Part shown: piece after piece, positions 32,875-42,163 of the stretch
Layout of the letters: each line of letters begins with the position of its first letter
Position numbering within the stretch: the stretch's first letter is position 1
Assembly (NCBI RefSeq): GCF_024741795.1
Contig: NZ_CP102950.1
Location: 4,216,001 to 4,280,000 of the forward strand
From: Arthrobacter sp. CJ23
Lineage (GTDB): Bacteria; Actinomycetota; Actinomycetes; Actinomycetales; Micrococcaceae
DNA length: 64,000 nt
Direction: 5' to 3'
The notes under the pieces: generated by a model
Told to the model about the DNA's origin: nothing
The model's database searches: none
What the model saw: only the letters and a program-made list of their open reading frames with translations
Program-made: the position numbers and the translations under genes

Positions 32875-33915
32875 GTGGCCGCAAGCACCCTGGCCGAAGT
32901 CGCCAAGCTGGCAGGAGTTTCCCTGGCCACGGCTTCAAGAGTCCTCAACGGCTCCGCGAGGAAGCCCGGCGAGGGCATCGCCGAACGCGTCCGGGCCGCC
33001 GCCGAGGCCCTCGGCTACGTCGCCAACGCCCAGGCCCAGGCCCTGGCGAAGTCCAGCACGGGGCTCATCGGGCTGATCGTCCACGACATCGCAGACCCCT
33101 ACTTCTCCGCGATTGCCCAGGGCGTGCAGGCCGCCGCCCGCCAGGAACACCGCATGGTGCTGCTGGCCACCACGGACGGCACGCCCGCGGGCGAAAAGGA
33201 CGCCGTGGTGGCCTTTGCCGCGCGCCGGGCCGAATCGATCGTCATCGCCGGATCGCGGTCCACCCGGTCCGAGGACGCCGGCGCCAACGCCGAACTCGCC
33301 GCGGAGCTGGACCGCTACTGCCGCAACGGCGGGCGCGTGGGCGTCCTCGGCCGGCCGGTGATCGGCGCCGCCGAAACGGACAGGTACTACACCGTCGCAG
33401 TGCCCAACGAAGCGCTGGCCAGGGAGCTCGCACTGGAGCTGGCGGCGAAACACGACGGCCCGTTCATGATTGTCGGCGGGCCGGAGGGCCTGGCCACCTC
33501 GGACGAACGCATCAAGGGATTCCAGCAGGGGCTGTCCGACGCCGGCCGGCCCGCGGCCGAGCTGGTACGCGCCCCGTTCAACCGGAACGGCGGCTTCGAC
33601 GCCGGCGTCGGGATCTCCCGGAAGCTGGCCACAGCGGAGCTTTCGCGGCCCTGCATTTTCGCGGGCAACGACGTCATGGCCATCGGAGTGGCGGCAGCGT
33701 TCCGCGAGCACGGCTTCAAGATTCCGCGCGATGCGGCCCTGGCCGGCTTTGACGACATCGAATGGCTGCGCGACTTCCGGCCGGCGCTGTCCACGGTGAG
33801 CCTGCCGCTGGAGGAGCTGGGGCGGCTGGTGACCCTGGGTGCCATCTCCGACGACGCCGGGCCGGCCGCCATCGCCGGCAGCGTGGCCCTCCGCCGGAGC
33901 ACCTCCTCTTCCTGA
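32875..33915 (+). CDS. LacI-family transcriptional regulator
   Basis: 346 residues. LacI helix-turn-helix and hinge at residues 3-58 (TLAEVAKLAGVSLATASRVL, NGSARKPGEGIAERVRAAAE), then the periplasmic-binding-like effector domain (GLIGLIVHDIADPYFSAIAQ, FAGNDVMAIGVAAAFREHGF). A GTG start with AAGGA 6 bases upstream is used. Divergent from the sugar operon with two operators between; a third operator precedes the converging isomerase gene at 33926-34759. It therefore probably acts as repressor of both sugar units, responding to a sugar or sugar phosphate. Confidence 0.9.
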   Translation: MAASTLAEVAKLAGVSLATASRVLNGSARKPGEGIAERVRAAAEALGYVANAQAQALAKSSTGLIGLIVHDIADPYFSAIAQGVQAAARQEHRMVLLATTDGTPAGEKDAVVAFAARRAESIVIAGSRSTRSEDAGANAELAAELDRYCRNGGRVGVLGRPVIGAAETDRYYTVAVPNEALARELALELAAKHDGPFMIVGGPEGLATSDERIKGFQQGLSDAGRPAAELVRAPFNRNGGFDAGVGISRKLATAELSRPCIFAGNDVMAIGVAAAFREHGFKIPRDAALAGFDDIEWLRDFRPALSTVSLPLEELGRLVTLGAISDDAGPAAIAGSVALRRSTSSS

Positions 33916-33925
33916 GCCCCGCAGG

Positions 33926-34759
33926 CTACGCGGCGCCCGTGGCGATGCTGCGCAGGAAGCCGGCGTCGCGGGTGACGTTGCCCGGAAGGTCCCCTTCGAC
34001 GAACTCAAGCATCAGGTCCATGTCCCGGCCGCTTTCCCGGAGCATCTGGCACACGGCCTGCCACAGCTCCTTGCGGCCTTCCAGGGGAAGCCGCTCCGTC
34101 GCGGGCCACCACGAGAAGGAGTGGATGCCGGTGACATGCTTCAGCACGCGGCGCAGCGAGGTGACGGCGTCCTCATCGCCGATGCCGACCGCCGGCTGCC
34201 AGTAGGTACCCACATTGGGCCGGTCCACCCGCGCGAGGAGTTCCAGGGTGCCCTCCACCGTGCTGGTCAGCGTACCGCCGTGGAATTCAAAGGCGAGCTG
34301 GAGGTCCTGCGCGGCGGCGAGCGCGGCGATGCGCCGGGTGTCCTCGACCACCGCGTCCCATAGCTGCGGGCCTGCTTCGGCCGGCTCGACGGTTCCGGCC
34401 CAGATCCGCACGCGCGGCGCACCGGCCCGGACGGCCAGGGCGACGACGTCGTCGAAGTCGCCGAACGCGCCGGCCCGGTAGTAGGAACCGAGCGAGAGGA
34501 CCTTCAGGCCGGCCGCGGCACATGCTTCCCGCGCATGGTCCGCGGACGCGGCATCCACCACGTGGACATCGGCCCCCCATTCGATTCCGGCCAGGCCGGC
34601 CGCGGCGGCAACAGCAACCACCTCGTCAATGCCCAAGGTACGGAGGGTCACCGAACAGATGCCGGGCGTGAGGGTCGCCGCCCGCTCCGTCGCTTCGGGG
34701 GCGGAGCGGGTGCCGGCGTCAGGACCGCCACCAGCGCCGGTCTCAGGGGCAAATGCCAT
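33926..34759 (-). CDS. Sugar phosphate isomerase/epimerase (second TIM barrel)
   Basis: 277 residues. After a 27-residue Gly/Ala-rich lead comes an AP_endonuc_2 barrel: PGICSVTLRTLGIDEVVAVA, GLAGIEWGADVHVVD (strand-2 Glu/Asp), LQLAFEFHGGTLTSTVEGTL (Glu and His at about 180-184), VGTYWQPAVGIGDEDAVTSL and LMLEFVEGDL (final Glu). ATG 34759 chosen; a longer reading to 34906 crosses the LacI-type operator at 34807. Only distantly like the barrel at 29469. The shared operator ties it to the dehydrogenase/DUF993 pathway although it is a separate transcript. Confidence 0.87.
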   Translation of the reverse strand: MAFAPETGAGGGPDAGTRSAPEATERAATLTPGICSVTLRTLGIDEVVAVAAAAGLAGIEWGADVHVVDAASADHAREACAAAGLKVLSLGSYYRAGAFGDFDDVVALAVRAGAPRVRIWAGTVEPAEAGPQLWDAVVEDTRRIAALAAAQDLQLAFEFHGGTLTSTVEGTLELLARVDRPNVGTYWQPAVGIGDEDAVTSLRRVLKHVTGIHSFSWWPATERLPLEGRKELWQAVCQMLRESGRDMDLMLEFVEGDLPGNVTRDAGFLRSIATGAA

Positions 34760-34806
34760 CGGGATTCTCGCAGTCTGTTCGGGGGAATATTTCTCCCACG
34801 GTAGCG

Positions 34807-34820
34807 GGAATGCGCTTTCC
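34807..34820. promoter_or_regulatory. Third LacI-type operator GGAATGCGCTTTCC
   Basis: Exact reverse complement of the central 14 bp of the operator at 32751-32770, 48 bp upstream of the isomerase start at 34759. Defines a three-site local regulon. Confidence 0.7.
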
Positions 34821-34944
34821 AAGCAATCCTGCCCCGTTGTGCATCCAGGCCGTGTCTGCAGCCTCCACCGCGAACGATTTTGTTCCGGCATGCAGCTCAA
34901 ATTCATTCGGCGAAACCGTCACTGTGCCCGGCTAAGCTATGCGC

Positions 34945-36642
34945 ATGGCCAACAAAACCGCAGCTGAAAAACTCGCCACCATCCAGCAGGGCTACACCTT
35001 GCAGGGAGCCACGATTGAGCTTGGCGCCGCGATTGTCGATGGCGAAGTCCACAAGGAAGCCCAGGTCCGCCTGCCACTCGCCATGATGAACCGGCACGGG
35101 CTGGTGGCGGGTGCCACGGGTACAGGCAAGACCGTCACCCTGCACATGATGGCCGAGCAGCTGTCCACGGCGGGGGTCCCGGTGTTCCTCGCGGACATCA
35201 AAGGCGATCTCTCCGGCCTGGCCACGGCGGCCACGGCCAACGAGAAGCTGACGGCCCGCACGCAGAGCCTGGGCCAGCCCTGGGAGGGCAAGGTCTTCCC
35301 CGTGGAATTCCTCAGCCTGGGCGGCGACGGCAACGGTGTTCCGGTCCGCGCCACCATCACCTCGTTCGGCCCCATCCTGCTGTCCCGCATCATGGAGCTC
35401 AACGACACGCAGGAATCCAGCCTGCAGCTGATCTTCCACTTCGCTGACAAGCAGAACCTGGAACTCATCGACCTCAAGGACCTGCGCGCGGTCATCCAGT
35501 TCCTGACCTCGGACGAGGGCAAGGCGGAACTCGAGGACCTCGGCGGGCTGTCCAAGGCCACGGCTGGCGTCATCCTGCGCGAGCTCGTGAACCTCGAGGC
35601 CCAGGGCATGGAGAAGTTCTTCGGCGAGCCCGAGTTCGATACCGCCGAACTCCTGCGCACGGCCCCGGACGGCCGCGGCGTGATCAGCTGCCTCGAGCTC
35701 CCCACACTGCAGACCAAGCCCATGCTGTTCTCCACTTTCCTCATGTGGCTGCTCGCGGACCTTTTCGAGGACCTCCCGGAGGCCGGCGACCTGGACAAGC
35801 CCAAGCTGGTCTTCTTCCTGGACGAGGCCCACCTGCTCTTCAACGGCGCTTCCAAGGCCTTCCTCGACGCCATCACCACCACGGTCCGGCTCATCCGGTC
35901 CAAGGGTGTCGGCATCTTCTTCGTCACCCAGACCCCCAAGGACGTCCCTTCCGATGTCCTTGGGCAGCTCGCCAACCGCATCCAGCACGCCCTGCGTGCC
36001 TTCACCCCGGAGGACGCCAAGGCCCTGAAGGCAACAGTGTCCACCTTCCCGGTCAGCGACTACGACCTCGAGGAAACCCTGACTTCGGCCGGCATCGGCG
36101 AGGCCGTGATCACGGTGATGAACGAGAAGGGCGCGCCCACCCCGGTGGCGCTCACCCGGCTGCGCGCCCCGGAATCCGTCATGGGTCCCAGCACGGACGA
36201 GCTGATCCGCAGCAGCATCGCGGCATCGCCGCTGCTGGGCAAGTACGGCACGGCCGTGGACAACGTGTCGGCCTACGAGAAACTGAAAGGCCAAGGCGCG
36301 GCACCCACCGGCGAGGCCGCCCCCGGCCAGCCGCCGGTCCCCGGATCTGCGGACCAGAACACCGTGGACCAAAACGCCGTAGACGCCGATGCCCGCCGGA
36401 TCGAGGAGGAAATCCTCGGCCGCCCCAGCTCACGCCCTGCATCACAGCCGCTCCCCGAGATGCCCGCACCGCCGGCCCCCGCGCCCCAGCAGGACGGCGG
36501 CGGGATGTTCGGCGACATCGCCGGAACCCTCGGCGGGGCGCTGGGCGGCGGGCTGAAGAGCATGGTCCGCTCCCTCGGCACGCAGATCGGGCGCGAGCTG
36601 CTCCGCGGGGTTTTCGGCACCTCTTCGCGGCGCCGCCGCTAG
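34945..36642 (+). CDS. HerA-like DUF853 ATPase
   Basis: 565 residues. P-loop GATGTGKTVTLHMMAEQLS at about 54-72, ADIKGDLSGLA (about 85), Walker B KLVFFLDEAHLLF (about 286) and sensor-like FFVTQTPKDVPSDVLGQLAN. These are the DUF853/HerA-FtsK motor features. The last 150 residues are an Ala/Pro/Gln-rich linker, then GGALGGGLKSMVRSLGTQIG and a polybasic end. The start MANKTAA at ATG 34945 sits 6 bases after TAAGCT (34933-34938), a leaderless arrangement; an ATG two codons earlier (34939) is less likely. Predicted to be a cytoplasmic DNA- or protein-handling ATPase; partner nuclease genes (nurA) are not adjacent. Confidence 0.9.
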   Translation: MANKTAAEKLATIQQGYTLQGATIELGAAIVDGEVHKEAQVRLPLAMMNRHGLVAGATGTGKTVTLHMMAEQLSTAGVPVFLADIKGDLSGLATAATANEKLTARTQSLGQPWEGKVFPVEFLSLGGDGNGVPVRATITSFGPILLSRIMELNDTQESSLQLIFHFADKQNLELIDLKDLRAVIQFLTSDEGKAELEDLGGLSKATAGVILRELVNLEAQGMEKFFGEPEFDTAELLRTAPDGRGVISCLELPTLQTKPMLFSTFLMWLLADLFEDLPEAGDLDKPKLVFFLDEAHLLFNGASKAFLDAITTTVRLIRSKGVGIFFVTQTPKDVPSDVLGQLANRIQHALRAFTPEDAKALKATVSTFPVSDYDLEETLTSAGIGEAVITVMNEKGAPTPVALTRLRAPESVMGPSTDELIRSSIAASPLLGKYGTAVDNVSAYEKLKGQGAAPTGEAAPGQPPVPGSADQNTVDQNAVDADARRIEEEILGRPSSRPASQPLPEMPAPPAPAPQQDGGGMFGDIAGTLGGALGGGLKSMVRSLGTQIGRELLRGVFGTSSRRRR

Positions 36643-36654
36643 GCATGGGATCCC

Positions 36655-36692
36655 GACGGCGGGCCGGAAGCAGCGCGTTTCCGGCCGCCGTC
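36655..36692 (+). terminator. Hairpin after the DUF853 gene
   Basis: Fourteen paired bases with one bulged G (GACGGCGG-CCGGAA / TTCCGG-CCGCCGTC) and a 9-base loop, 12 bp past the stop. No T run. Confidence 0.5.
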
Positions 36693-36775
36693 CGGCGCCG
36701 CCATTGCGGCCTCCGTGCGTCACACCGGCCGCCCCCTGCGCGGGTATGGGTGCACTGGCAGGTAACGTAAAGAGC

Positions 36776-37774
36776 GTGCAGTTGAGCCAAGCATTGGTCA
36801 AGACCGCAGCCGGCTGGCTGCTCGGTCTGATGCTTGCTGCCGCCGCAGCGGTGGTGTGCGTCAATCTGGTCAGTGCCTCAGTGGCCAGCCCCCAGCAGCC
36901 CGTCCGGGAGTATTTGGACGCCCTGAAGAAGGGCGAAGGCGAGGAAGCTCTGGGCCTGTTACGGGCCTCCGTTCCATACGCCAACCCTGCCATGCTGGAT
37001 GGCACGGCCCTGCAGACGGCGGCCGCCAAAGTGTCCGACGTCAAGCTCGGCAACGCCGAGCCGCGTGGCGGCAACCGGGTATCGGTCCCCGTTGACTACA
37101 CGATCGACGGCAGCCCGCTCCACACCGATTTCCTCCTGGAACGGACCGGTACGCAGTGGCTGTTCTTCGCCAAATGGGCGTTTGTGCCCACGCAGCTGCC
37201 CACCATCGAGGTCACGGTGGTGAACTCCAGCGAAGCCACGCTGAACGGCCTGCCGGTGAACATGCCCAACGGCCGCAACAGCTTTGCCGTGTTCTACCCG
37301 GGCCACTACGAGGCCAGCCTGAACGGCACGTTCTTCGAGGCGCCCGCCACCTCGGTCTCCGTCACCAGCAGGGACGGCGGCCAGGCCCCGCTGAACCTGA
37401 AGACCCGCTCCACCCCTGCCATGAACAAGGCCGTGGACGAGAAGCTCAGGGAATTCCTGGACGGCTGCGCGGCCGAAGCCACCCAGCAGCAGCGGCTCCA
37501 GCCCAATTGCCCGTTCTACCACGCCGTCAGCAACCGCGTGGAGGCAGGCTCCATCAAGTGGGAAATCACCGAGTACCCCAAGATCAGCATCGAGCCCTTC
37601 GGCGGCCGCTGGGTGGTGGCCCCGCTCAACGGCAAGGCCCGCCTCACCGCACGCGAAATCAACCTGTTCACCGGCGCAGTCAGCGACCTGGACGTGGTCC
37701 ACGACTTCAGCTTCACCACGCACCTGGACACCGCGGACCAGACCGTCACGGTCACCCCGATGCTGAGCTTCTAG
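36776..37774 (+). CDS. Single-pass membrane-anchored extracytoplasmic protein
   Basis: 332 residues. N-terminal membrane helix at about 10-35 (GWLLGLMLAAAAAVVCVNLV) with the bulk outside the cell. Residues about 40-140 look like an NTF2-like/Mce-type stalk (PVREYLDALKKGEGEEALGL), and 145-210 an Ig-like module with VTVVNSSEATLNGLPVNMPN. A later pair of Cys (DGCAAEATQQQRLQPNCPFY) could form a disulfide. Layout resembles TcaA-like and zinc-ribbon-less YvbJ-like surface proteins, but no family is firmly recognised. The GTG at 36776 follows TAACGT by 7 bases (leaderless); an ATG at 36746 is the alternative. Confidence 0.75.
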   Translation: MQLSQALVKTAAGWLLGLMLAAAAAVVCVNLVSASVASPQQPVREYLDALKKGEGEEALGLLRASVPYANPAMLDGTALQTAAAKVSDVKLGNAEPRGGNRVSVPVDYTIDGSPLHTDFLLERTGTQWLFFAKWAFVPTQLPTIEVTVVNSSEATLNGLPVNMPNGRNSFAVFYPGHYEASLNGTFFEAPATSVSVTSRDGGQAPLNLKTRSTPAMNKAVDEKLREFLDGCAAEATQQQRLQPNCPFYHAVSNRVEAGSIKWEITEYPKISIEPFGGRWVVAPLNGKARLTAREINLFTGAVSDLDVVHDFSFTTHLDTADQTVTVTPMLSF

Positions 37775-37892
37775 GCCCCCGCAAACCAGGCCCCCAACAG
37801 AAGCCCCGTTGCAAGAACGGCCCGGCCCCCAACCCCGCAGGGTCGGAAGCCGGGCCTTCCAGCGGTCATCGCCTTCCGGCAATCACCGCAGA

Positions 37893-39881
37893 TCAGTCCA
37901 TGCCGCGCAGGTCCAACACCAGGCCCGTGTCGCCGTCGGCCTGCAGGATCACCGGGATGCCCCAGTCCTGCTGGTACAGGTGGCAGGCGGCGTGGTCCGG
38001 GATCTCACCGTCCTCGGTCTCCGGGCCGTCGCACGCCGCGGCGCGGGCCGTGATGTGCAGGATGCCCTCGGGAATGTCCGCGGACAATTCGAGCGTGCGC
38101 GCCAGTCCCACGGACGTGCCGCCGCCGGAAACCAGCAGTTCGGGCGGGGTGGAGGAGATCTTCATCTGCGTGGGGTCGCCCCAGCGGTCGTCCAGCTTCT
38201 GCCCCGTGGGGGCCGTGAAGCGCACGGTCAGTTCCAGAGTCCCCGGGGCAACCGGGCTCTTGGGCCGCTGCGTCTGCGACGCGCCCTCGTCCACCTGCTG
38301 GGCTTCTTTGGGGATCGGGACCAGGACCAGCTGGTGCTTGTTGGACTCCACCACCACCAGGAGCGGCTCGCCGCCTTCGGGGTGGACCACGACGACGTCG
38401 CTGGGCTCCGCGAGCCCGCGCGCCAGGGTGGACACGGACTGGGTGGCGGGGTCGTAGCGGCGCACGGCGCCGTTGTAGGTGTCCGCGATGGCCACGGAAC
38501 CGTCGGGGAGCACGGTGACGCCCAGCGGGTGCTGCAGGCGGGCCTCGGCGGCCTCGCCGTCCCGGAAGCCGAAGTCGAACAGGCCCTTGCCCACGGCGGA
38601 CTCCACGGTGATGCCCGGCTCGCCCTGTTCCCCTGAGCCGAGGACCAGGCGGCGCAGGGCCGAGGTCTCGGAGTCGGCCACCCAGATGTTGTGGTCGGCG
38701 TCCACGGCGAGGCCGGAAGGCTGCGCGAACCAGGCTTCCTCGGCCGGGCCGTTCAGCAGGCCCTCGAGTCCCGAACCGGCCAGGATCGACACCACGCCGG
38801 ACAACGGTTCGAAGGCGAAGATCTGGTGCGTGCCTGCCATCGCGATGACCACGCGCTGCAGCTTCTCGCTCCAGACGACGTCCCACGGCGAAGACAGCGA
38901 AACTTCGGTCCCGAGCCCCAGCACCCCGACGTCCACGGCGTCCGCCGCGAAGTCTGCCGGACCGTCGTCGTGGTGTTCCGACCAAACTCCCGCACCGGAC
39001 TCCGTCACGCGGGCCGGACCGGCGTCGAGGAGGCGCTGCACGCCGTTGCCGGCCACGGTCTGGACGTAGCCCGAGCTGAGCGTGACGCCGCGGAGGCGGT
39101 GGTTCACAGTGTCGGCCACCACGGCGTCGTAGCCGAGCTTCCAGGCGAGCTCGGACGGGAGCACGGCCAAGCCCTGCGGCTCGTTGAACTGCGCGGTCTC
39201 GGCCCCGCCGTCCGCGTAGCCCTTGGCGCCGGAACCGATCACGCGCTCCACGGTCTCCAGGTCCGGGCGGAGCTCCACCAGGCGGTGGTGGCCGGAGTCG
39301 ACCACCAGGTAGTTGCCGTTGGCCAGCTGGGTGGCCTTGCCCGGGAAACGCAAAGTGCCCGACGTCGGGACGGGGGCCACGTACGGGCCGTCGCCGCGGT
39401 GCAGGGTCCCCTTGGCCTCGTGCTCAGCCACCAGCTCCTCGAGAAGCACCGCGAGGCCGTCAGCGTGGCCCTCGCCGGAAAGGTGGGCCACGATGTAGCC
39501 CTCGGGGTCCACCACAACCAGGGTGGGCCAGGCGCGGGCCGCATAGGCCTTCCACGTGGCGAGCTCGGGGTCGTCCAGGACCGGGTGGTGGATCTCGTAG
39601 CGCTCCACGGCGGCGGCGAGGGCCACGGGGTCGGCCTCGTGCTCGAACTTGGGCGAGTGCACGCCGACGGTCACCAGGACGTCGGAGTACTTTTCCTCGA
39701 GCGGGCGCAGCTCGTCCAGGACGTGCAGGCAGTTGATGCAGCAGAAGGTCCAGAAGTCCAGCAGCACGATCTTGCCGCGCAGGGATTCCAGGTCGAGGGA
39801 CTTGCCACCGGTGTTGAGCCAGCCGCGGCCCTCCAGTTCGGAGGCCCGGACCCGCAATTGGGTGCGTACGGTTTCGCTCAT
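37893..39881 (-). CDS. Thioredoxin-NHL repeat protein (NHLRC2-like)
   Basis: 662 residues. An N-terminal thioredoxin/TlpA-like domain (about 20-150) holds the redox motif WTFCCINCLHVLDELRPLEE (C-x-x-C as CINC). A beta-propeller of NHL repeats follows (about 165-500: ANGNYLVVDSGHHRLVELRP, DADHNIWVADSETSALRRLV, LPDGSVAIADTYNGAVRRYD), then a C-terminal beta domain with ACDGPETEDGEI and HAACHLYQQDWGIPV. No signal peptide, so probably cytoplasmic. The start overlaps the stop of the CopD-CtaG gene by one base (TGATG), which links it to copper or cytochrome-oxidase maturation. The usual actinobacterial annotation is NHL domain-containing thioredoxin family protein. Confidence 0.9.
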   Translation of the reverse strand: MSETVRTQLRVRASELEGRGWLNTGGKSLDLESLRGKIVLLDFWTFCCINCLHVLDELRPLEEKYSDVLVTVGVHSPKFEHEADPVALAAAVERYEIHHPVLDDPELATWKAYAARAWPTLVVVDPEGYIVAHLSGEGHADGLAVLLEELVAEHEAKGTLHRGDGPYVAPVPTSGTLRFPGKATQLANGNYLVVDSGHHRLVELRPDLETVERVIGSGAKGYADGGAETAQFNEPQGLAVLPSELAWKLGYDAVVADTVNHRLRGVTLSSGYVQTVAGNGVQRLLDAGPARVTESGAGVWSEHHDDGPADFAADAVDVGVLGLGTEVSLSSPWDVVWSEKLQRVVIAMAGTHQIFAFEPLSGVVSILAGSGLEGLLNGPAEEAWFAQPSGLAVDADHNIWVADSETSALRRLVLGSGEQGEPGITVESAVGKGLFDFGFRDGEAAEARLQHPLGVTVLPDGSVAIADTYNGAVRRYDPATQSVSTLARGLAEPSDVVVVHPEGGEPLLVVVESNKHQLVLVPIPKEAQQVDEGASQTQRPKSPVAPGTLELTVRFTAPTGQKLDDRWGDPTQMKISSTPPELLVSGGGTSVGLARTLELSADIPEGILHITARAAACDGPETEDGEIPDHAACHLYQQDWGIPVILQADGDTGLVLDLRGMD

Positions 39882-42052
39882 CAGCGTCCTTCCAGCTTTG
39901 TATCGGGTTCGGCCTGCTTGACAGTCCGTTCTGCAATCTTGGCATCGCGGTCCGCCAGCCGGGCAAACATGTCGTTGTAAGCGTTCAACTCGGCGTCGTT
40001 ATTCCGGTCGGCCGCGCGGTCCGTGCGTTTCGTCTCGCGCTCGTCGGAGCGGGACCACATGATCGCGACGCCGATCGCCACCAGCAGTGTGGGCACCTCG
40101 CCGATGCCCCAGGCCACGGCCCCGCCCATTTGCTGGTCCGCGATGGCCGAGCCGCCCCAGCTCCGGCCCAGGTTGCCGAAGTAGTCCGCGGCCAGCAGGC
40201 TGGTGCCGCCCATGATGGCCACGCCGAAGAAGGCGTGGAAGCCCATGGTGGCCAGCAGGAGCAGGAGGCGCATGGGGTAGGGGGCGCGGCGCGGCAGCGG
40301 GTCGGTGCCGATCATGCTGAGGACGAAGATGTAGCCGGTGAGCGCGAAGTGCACGTTCATCAGCTCGTGGCCCACATGGTCGCGCATGGCGAAGCCGAAG
40401 GCGTCCGAGTAGTAGAACAGGATGATCGATCCGGCAAAGTTGGCGGCGGCGAACAGCGGGTGCGTGACCAGTTGCGAGAACTTGGAGTGCACGAACAGCA
40501 GCAGCCATTCGCGCAGGCCCCGGGATCCGTGGGTGCCTTCGCCGCGGGACGGCAGGGCGCGCAGCGCCAGCGTCACCGGCGAACCGAGGACCAGGAACAG
40601 CGGCGCCACCATGGTCAGGGCCATGTGGTCCACCATGTGCGCGGAGAACAGCACCCGCCCGTACACCGCCGGCGGGCCGGAAGTGATGAAGGTCAGCACG
40701 GCCAGGCCGATGATCCAGTTCACGGTGCGGAACCAGGACCAGCGGTCGCCGCGCTTGTAGAGCTTTATGATGCCCAGGATGTAGGCCGCCGCGCCGAAGA
40801 GCGCGATGCCCACCCACAGCCAGTCGAGGCGCCACTCGGTGAGCCAGCGCGTGGGGGTCAGTTCGGGCGGCAGTTCGTAGCCGGAGAGGATGAACGACGG
40901 CGAGGCGTCCGGCGCGTAGGTGGTGGGCTGCGGCGGTGCCGAGCGGCCCAGCACCACGGCAAGTCCCGACGTCGCGCCCATCACCAGCAGTTCGACGAGC
41001 ACCAGCTGCCAGAGCACGCGGCGGGCGGACATGGTGTTGCGTCCCAGCTGCGGGATGACCCACTGGCGGTGCATGAAGCCGATGCCGCCGAGCACCAGCG
41101 TGGCGGCGGCTTTGGCCAGGATGAGCTGGCCGTAGGCGGAGCCGGTCAGGTCGCCCCAGTTGGTGATGCGGATGCTGGCGTTCACCACGCCGGAGGCGAA
41201 GACCAGCACGAACGCAAAGCCTGCCAGCCCGGAGAAGCGGCTGAGGGTCTGTTCGGTGATGTCGGTGGTGCCGGCGGCCTTGGAACCACGCAGCAGGCCC
41301 GAGAGCACGGCGAGCATGATGATGCCGCCCACCCAGGTGGAGACGCCTACCAAGTGCAGGCCGAGGGAGTTGATGGCGCCCTCGTGGTCGCTTGAGCTGG
41401 ACGAGTGGCCGATCAGCGCGGTGGGCACCAGGCCGATCAGGGCCAGGACCAGGGTGATGGCCAGCCCGGTCAGCGAGCGGACGCCGAACAGGGCGGTGGT
41501 GACCACGGCGGCGATGATGGTGACGGCCAGCCAGGCCCGGCCGGTCTCGATGTCCGTCATGAAGTAGACCAGCGAGCGGGTGAACTCGGCATCGCCGGAG
41601 AGGCCCTGCCCCGCGACGTCGGCGTACGTCAGTACCAGGACCGCGACGGCAGACAGCGTCCAGGCGGCACCTGCGGCGGCCGCCACGGCCAGCGCACAGG
41701 TGAAGGCCGGGTGCTCAGGAGCGTCCGCGTCCTTCTCCCGGGAGCGGGAGCCGCCGATGTTCTTTGGCAGGATCCCGACGGCGAAGATCAGGCCGCCGAT
41801 CACGGTGGCCAGGGAGCCGTTGTGGATGGCTTTGGCCACCGGCAGGCCCCAGCGGACAAACGCGCCGGGATCGGAGACCTGGCGGGCCGCTGCGGCGCCG
41901 GAGAAGAGCAGTGCTGCGGCGAGGGCCAGGAAGAGCGCGGCAAGGCCGGCCAGTTGCCATGGAAGCGAAATCCCCGCGACGGCGGCACCTCCCCGCGTTC
42001 CCGGCTTGGGAGCAGGCGAAGGGGCGGTGGCGGGTTTCCTTGCAGATGGCAC
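39881..42052 (-). CDS. CopD-CtaG fusion: copper/cytochrome c oxidase assembly membrane protein
   Basis: 723 residues with about 14 membrane helices. The middle (about 190-370) is a CopD copper-uptake domain (LGLHLVGVSTWVGGIIMLAV, FASGVVNASIRITNWGDLTG, SAYGQLILAKAAATLVLGGI). The second half (about 400-660) is a caa3_CtaG domain with His-rich helices (LFSAHMVDHMALTMVAPLFL, VLGSPVTLALRALPSRG, MNVHFALTGYIFVLSMIGTD, PMRLLLLLATMGFHAFFGVA). Expected to move copper across the membrane toward the CuA/CuB sites of cytochrome oxidase. A GTG start at 42052 is used. The C-tail is charged and cytoplasmic. Cotranscribed with the thioredoxin-NHL gene. A GCGCGTT-AA-AACGCGC palindrome lies 88-103 bp upstream. 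Confidence 0.92.
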   Translation of the reverse strand: MPSARKPATAPSPAPKPGTRGGAAVAGISLPWQLAGLAALFLALAAALLFSGAAAARQVSDPGAFVRWGLPVAKAIHNGSLATVIGGLIFAVGILPKNIGGSRSREKDADAPEHPAFTCALAVAAAAGAAWTLSAVAVLVLTYADVAGQGLSGDAEFTRSLVYFMTDIETGRAWLAVTIIAAVVTTALFGVRSLTGLAITLVLALIGLVPTALIGHSSSSSDHEGAINSLGLHLVGVSTWVGGIIMLAVLSGLLRGSKAAGTTDITEQTLSRFSGLAGFAFVLVFASGVVNASIRITNWGDLTGSAYGQLILAKAAATLVLGGIGFMHRQWVIPQLGRNTMSARRVLWQLVLVELLVMGATSGLAVVLGRSAPPQPTTYAPDASPSFILSGYELPPELTPTRWLTEWRLDWLWVGIALFGAAAYILGIIKLYKRGDRWSWFRTVNWIIGLAVLTFITSGPPAVYGRVLFSAHMVDHMALTMVAPLFLVLGSPVTLALRALPSRGEGTHGSRGLREWLLLFVHSKFSQLVTHPLFAAANFAGSIILFYYSDAFGFAMRDHVGHELMNVHFALTGYIFVLSMIGTDPLPRRAPYPMRLLLLLATMGFHAFFGVAIMGGTSLLAADYFGNLGRSWGGSAIADQQMGGAVAWGIGEVPTLLVAIGVAIMWSRSDERETKRTDRAADRNNDAELNAYNDMFARLADRDAKIAERTVKQAEPDTKLEGR

Positions 42053-42139
42053 CTATCCATTGTCCGCTACCCGTCGCCGGGCTGCGAATCGGCTGGTTGG
42101 GGTTCGGCCGGGCTGCGGCCCGGCGCGTGCCGCGGATCG

Positions 42140-42155
42140 GCGCGTTAAAACGCGC
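42140..42155. promoter_or_regulatory. Palindrome GCGCGTT-AA-AACGCGC upstream of CopD-CtaG gene
   Basis: Perfect 7-bp arms between the HU terminator and the CopD-CtaG start. Could be an operator for the copper/oxidase operon; no known consensus matched. Confidence 0.35.
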
Positions 42156-42163
42156 TAAAAGAA

